In this document: positions 60,905-64,000 of the stretch, piece by piece
How positions within the stretch are numbered: the stretch's first letter is position 1
Layout of the letters: the number at the start of each line of letters is the position of its first letter
Source: Blastopirellula marina
GTDB lineage: Bacteria > Planctomycetota > Planctomycetia > Pirellulales > Pirellulaceae
NCBI RefSeq assembly: GCF_002967715.1
Contig: NZ_PUIA01000094.1
Location: 186,001 to 250,000, forward strand
Length of the DNA: 64,000 nt
Direction of reading: 5' to 3'
Notes under the pieces: model-generated
Told to the model about the DNA's origin: nothing
What the model saw: only the letters and a program-made list of their open reading frames with translations
Database searches by the model: none
Made by a program: the position numbers and the translations under genes

Positions 60905-63394
60905 ATGGCCACTCCGTTCAAAGTATTTCGCGATAACCAGAAAATCTTGATGGTCGTTTTCGGTGCCCTGTTAATGGTCGCCTTTGTCGTCCTGCCACCC
61001 ATTCTGCAGTTCGGTTTCTTCTCGCAACAAGCCGAGAATATTCGCGGCGAAGTAGTGGTCGTGGTCGACGATGAAGAACTTTACCGCCCCGACATCGATA
61101 ATCTCGTCAATAAATACGACATCGTAGGCCGCGTCATGGCCGAAGCCATCGGACGCTCCCTCATCCTGCAGGGTTCGCCTAAAGCGCCTATGCCACCTAT
61201 CCCTGGTCTTCGCATTGTGCCGGCCAGCCAGCAAAGCCCTGGCGGTCCGCAGTTCATGCCGGTCGGTGCGGAAGAAGCCGTGCTGTACTACGCCTGGGTG
61301 AAGAAGGCCGAAGAGCTGGGCATGGTCGTCGACGACGAGTCGGTCCGCGAGTTCATGCGGGAATCGTCCGGTGGTCGCTTGAGCGATTACGACTACAACG
61401 CCATTCTCTCGGCAGTGACCGGCGGCCAAGGTCCCGGGCTCAACTACGACTACTTCTTCGAGATGCTTCGCGAAGTCCTGACCGCCCAGAAGCTGCAAGC
61501 TCTGGTTTTCCGCGACGGCCGCGTGGTTACGCCCAGCTCGGCCTGGGTTGCTTACCGCAACATGAACCGCACCATCTCGACCGAGATGTTCCCGGTTTCG
61601 GCCAAGGATTTCATGGATCAGGTGGGTAGCCCGACCAATGCCCAAATCGAAGAGCTGTTCAACAAGTACAAGCACCAGCCTGCCAACCCAGCGATGAACC
61701 AGATCGGCTTCATGCAGATGGACAAGATCTCGCTGGCGTACGTGAAGGGTGATATCGAAGACTTCGTCAACGCCGCCAAGGCCGAGATCACCGACGAGCA
61801 GGTCGCCCAGTACTACGAAGAGAACAAAGATTCGTTCCGTAAGCCCGTATTGCCTTCGGCCGAACCGGAAGCTCCCGCAGCCCCGGCCAGCACGGAAGAA
61901 GCCCCGGCCAAAGAAGAATCGGCTCCGATGACCGAAGAAAAGCCGGCCACCGAAGAAGCCAAACCGATGGAAGAAACGACCGAGCCTGCCTCGGAAGAGA
62001 AGCCAGCGGAAGAAATGAAAAAGGAAGAGGCTCCTGCCGAAGAAAAGAAGGAAGAAGCCAAGCCTGAACCAGCGGCCGAAGAGAAACCCGCTGAAGAAAA
62101 GCCTGCCGAAGAGAAACCGGCTGAAGAACCTGCGAAGGAAGAACCAGCAGCGGAACAGTCTTCGCTCAACAGCATGAAAACAGGCGTCCAACTGGTCAGC
62201 TTCCTCCAGGAAGAAGGCGAAAAGCCGGCCACCGAAGAGAAGCCAGCCGAAGAGCCTGCTGCGGAAGGTGCCAAGCCGGAAGAAAAGCCAGCGGACCCAG
62301 CTCCGATGGAAACCCCAGCCGCGGAAGCGCCGGCTGCCGAGGCCCCAGCAACCGACGCCCCGATGGCGGAAGCCCCTCCGGTCGAGTACAAGCCACTGGC
62401 GGAAGTGCAGGATCAGATTCGTGATCGCTTGGCCCAGCCAATCGCTCAGAAGCGGATGAGCGATGCCCTGGCCGAAGTTCGCGGGGTGCTGCAAGCCAAG
62501 TACGAAGAATTCCGTTACCTGGAAACCAAGTCGACCAAGTCCCCTTACGACACCGACGAAATCGAACGCCTGGCGACGAGCCTCGGTTTGAGCTTCGGCG
62601 CGATGCCGCTGATGGACTTCTACGCTGCGTCGCAGTCGGCCTTGGCCCAGGAAGCGATTCACGTCGACTACACGTTCGACCAGACTTCCGGTCTACGAAC
62701 GATCAACCGTTCGATGGTCGCCGAAGCGTTCCAAACGAAGAGCCCCCTCTTCCAGCCACGCCTGTTCCCCGGAGCTTCGCAAAGCTCGATGATGTTCCGC
62801 CAGAACATTCAGGCCGAAGTGCAGTACGTCTTCTGGAAGACGGAAATGAAGGATGGCTTCGCTCCGAAGCTGGAAGACGTCAAAGACGAAGTCGTCGCCG
62901 CTTGGAAGCAGCAGGAAGCCGGCAAGCTGGCCAAGGAAGCTGCCCAGAAGCTGGCCGAGCAGATCAAGTCGAAGGAAGACCTGAACAAAGCCGCCACCGA
63001 GCGTAAAGCCGAAGTGATCGTGGCCGAGAACATCACCTACTTCAACCAGCTTTCTGGTGGGCAAGGCCTGTCGCTGGGTACCATCCCAGGGGTCGAAGGC
63101 CTGAGCCAGATGACCATGGAAGCCCTGTTCAGCACACCACTCAACGGCGCGACTGCTGCCCCGAACCTGGGTGAAGACGTCTACTATGTTGCCTTCGTAA
63201 CCGCCGAAGCGGAAACCAACGAGCAGCTTCGCGACAACATGATGGCCGCCATCCAAGGGACCCTGCCTGCCAGCGTTTCGCAGTACGCTTCGCAGGAAGA
63301 GAACCTGGTCACGCGGGCCATTCTGCTCGACTTCTTCGATCCGAAGCGTATCGACTGGAAGATCGACCCGATGGACCTCGATTCGAGTTCCTAA
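60905..63394 (+). CDS. PpiD/SurA-like membrane-anchored peptidyl-prolyl isomerase-type foldase
   Basis: The 829-residue protein has the PpiD layout: a short basic N-terminus, one membrane helix at about 15-37 (ILMVVFGALLMVAFVVLPPI) and a SurA-N-like helical chaperone domain (about 45-290, AQIEELFNKYKHQPANPAM). A ~180-residue Glu/Pro/Ala/Lys-rich insert lies at about 310-490, with repeats such as EEKPAEEKPAEEKPAEE, followed by a second helical domain containing VQDQIRDRLAQPIAQKRM and LKDEVVAAWKQQEAGKL-type helices. A canonical parvulin active site is not obvious, so it may be only a chaperone. It probably helps exported proteins fold. Confidence 0.82.
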   Translation: MATPFKVFRDNQKILMVVFGALLMVAFVVLPPILQFGFFSQQAENIRGEVVVVVDDEELYRPDIDNLVNKYDIVGRVMAEAIGRSLILQGSPKAPMPPIPGLRIVPASQQSPGGPQFMPVGAEEAVLYYAWVKKAEELGMVVDDESVREFMRESSGGRLSDYDYNAILSAVTGGQGPGLNYDYFFEMLREVLTAQKLQALVFRDGRVVTPSSAWVAYRNMNRTISTEMFPVSAKDFMDQVGSPTNAQIEELFNKYKHQPANPAMNQIGFMQMDKISLAYVKGDIEDFVNAAKAEITDEQVAQYYEENKDSFRKPVLPSAEPEAPAAPASTEEAPAKEESAPMTEEKPATEEAKPMEETTEPASEEKPAEEMKKEEAPAEEKKEEAKPEPAAEEKPAEEKPAEEKPAEEPAKEEPAAEQSSLNSMKTGVQLVSFLQEEGEKPATEEKPAEEPAAEGAKPEEKPADPAPMETPAAEAPAAEAPATDAPMAEAPPVEYKPLAEVQDQIRDRLAQPIAQKRMSDALAEVRGVLQAKYEEFRYLETKSTKSPYDTDEIERLATSLGLSFGAMPLMDFYAASQSALAQEAIHVDYTFDQTSGLRTINRSMVAEAFQTKSPLFQPRLFPGASQSSMMFRQNIQAEVQYVFWKTEMKDGFAPKLEDVKDEVVAAWKQQEAGKLAKEAAQKLAEQIKSKEDLNKAATERKAEVIVAENITYFNQLSGGQGLSLGTIPGVEGLSQMTMEALFSTPLNGATAAPNLGEDVYYVAFVTAEAETNEQLRDNMMAAIQGTLPASVSQYASQEENLVTRAILLDFFDPKRIDWKIDPMDLDSSS

Positions 63395-63414
63395 GACGCA
63401 CATCAAGAAAAGCG

Positions 63415-63446
63415 AAAGGGCCGGCAGTTTTGCCGGCCCTTTTTTT
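63415..63446. terminator. Bidirectional terminator between the foldase and glgB genes
   Basis: A 12-bp GC-rich stem AAAGGGCCGGCA / TGCCGGCCCTTT (63415-63426, 63431-63442) with a 4-base loop and a T-run on the plus strand; A-residues on the other side allow use by glgB. Confidence 0.9.
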
Positions 63447-63460
63447 GTTAGTTTGCGCGA

Positions 63461-64000
63461 CTACTGCGAGACGCGTTTCAGCACCACGGTTGCCAAAGGT
63501 GGCAAGCGGAACTGAATCGATTGCTCGCGGCCATTCCAGGCGATGTTGTCGGAATGGAATTCGTCGGTGTTGATGACGTCGCTACCGGCGTATCGAGCGT
63601 TGTCCGAATTGAACACTTCCTTGTAGACGCCTGGCATGGGGACGCCCATGCGGTAGTCTTCTCGCGAGTTCGGTGTGAAATTACACACCACCACGACGAA
63701 GTCTTCGGGGTTCTTGCCTTTGCGGACGTAGCTAATCGTGCTGTTCTGCCAGTCGTTGCAGTCGATCCAATCGAAGCCGCTTCCTTCGAAGTCGACCTCG
63801 TGCAGGGCCGGCTCGTGGACCAGCATCGCGTTCAGGTCAGAAATCAGCTTCTGCATCCCCTGGTGCGATTCCCATTCCAGCAGATCCCATTGCAGGCCTG
63901 CTTCCAGGTTCCATTCGTTCCACTGGGCGATCTCATCCCCCATGAAGATCAACTTCTTGCCGGGATGGGTCCACATGTACGAGTACAACAGTCGCAAGTT
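63461..64000 (-). CDS. glgB: 1,4-alpha-glucan branching enzyme, C-terminal part (5' end beyond window)
   Basis: Only about 180 C-terminal residues are inside the window. YMWTHPGKKLIFMGDEIAQW and NEWNLEAGLQWDLLEWESHQ are hallmarks of the end of the GH13 barrel of GlgB. The C-terminal beta domain follows (NPEDFVVVVCNFTPNSREDY, RMGVPMPGVYKEVFNSD, FRLPPLATVVLKR). The enzyme introduces alpha-1,6 branches in glycogen. The catalytic residues lie upstream, outside the window. Confidence 0.95.
   Translation of the reverse strand, partial: NLRLLYSYMWTHPGKKLIFMGDEIAQWNEWNLEAGLQWDLLEWESHQGMQKLISDLNAMLVHEPALHEVDFEGSGFDWIDCNDWQNSTISYVRKGKNPEDFVVVVCNFTPNSREDYRMGVPMPGVYKEVFNSDNARYAGSDVINTDEFHSDNIAWNGREQSIQFRLPPLATVVLKRVSQ

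Noticed and set aside
60971-62662. 563-codon minus-strand open frame
   Set aside because: Antisense of the foldase gene; its Phe/Arg/Gly runs are the complement of the Glu/Pro/Ala/Lys-rich insert.

Overview
This window looks like a chromosomal segment of a planctomycete, most likely order Pirellulales (Blastopirellula/Bremerella/Rhodopirellula type). The basis is family content: a DUF1501 protein beside a PSCyt1/PSCyt2/PSD1 (DUF1549/DUF1553) cytochrome-type protein, a DUF1559 pseudopilin-like protein, a formylglycine-type sulfatase, an ECF sigma factor translationally coupled to a FecR/LamG-like protein, zinc-ribbon and J-like proteins of planctomycete type, and many secreted proteins of unknown function. 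No rRNA, tRNA or CRISPR array was recognised. Both ends cut genes: the 3' part of the DUF1501 gene on the left and the 5' part of glgB on the right.

Layout. 1-4.8 kb: DUF1501 and PSD1 genes (minus), divergent from a XylR-type AraC regulator. 4.8-9.8 kb: sigma/FecR pair, then DUF1559 protein, small lipoprotein and SGNH hydrolase. 9.8-16.5 kb: secreted TPR, SnoaL-like, PrcB/YbaY-like and von Willebrand proteins, with a PAS-AraC regulator. 16.6-25.2 kb: a signalling and nitrogen block with a methyl-accepting chemotaxis protein, an HD-domain protein, a stand-alone acyltransferase, the nitrite reductase pair nrfH-nrfA, and a fusion of an ammonium transporter to a chemoreceptor signalling domain that is broken by a one-base frameshift. 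25.2-27.1 kb: a MarR regulator with a near-leaderless promoter, and a flavin-dependent halogenase-like enzyme. 27.1-30.75 kb: an accessory island with two decayed integrase genes, two AT-richer orphan genes and a REP-associated tyrosine transposase bounded by inverted repeats. 30.75-39.3 kb: SDR, sulfatase and a 2060-residue alpha-2-macroglobulin. 39.8-50.2 kb: J-like membrane protein, a hexaheme cytochrome overlapping an outer-membrane-barrel candidate, a HEAT-like protein, a PQQ-type propeller, aroA and a zinc-ribbon protein. 50.5-57.6 kb: secreted protein, cyclophilin lipoprotein, a three-gene lipid-linked sugar module, and an Asn/Gln-rich membrane protein. 57.7-64 kb: topA with a histone-H1-like tail, a PpiD/SurA-like foldase and glgB.

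The most interesting context is the nitrogen block. NrfHA (nitrite to ammonium, with a CXXCH rather than CXXCK catalytic heme) lies divergently beside an Amt-MCP fusion that should sense ammonium. Together they suggest that ammonium made by nitrite reduction, or ammonium outside the cell, is read out through the chemotaxis machinery. The second block worth attention is the hexaheme cytochrome and barrel pair, which could be an outer-membrane electron conduit.
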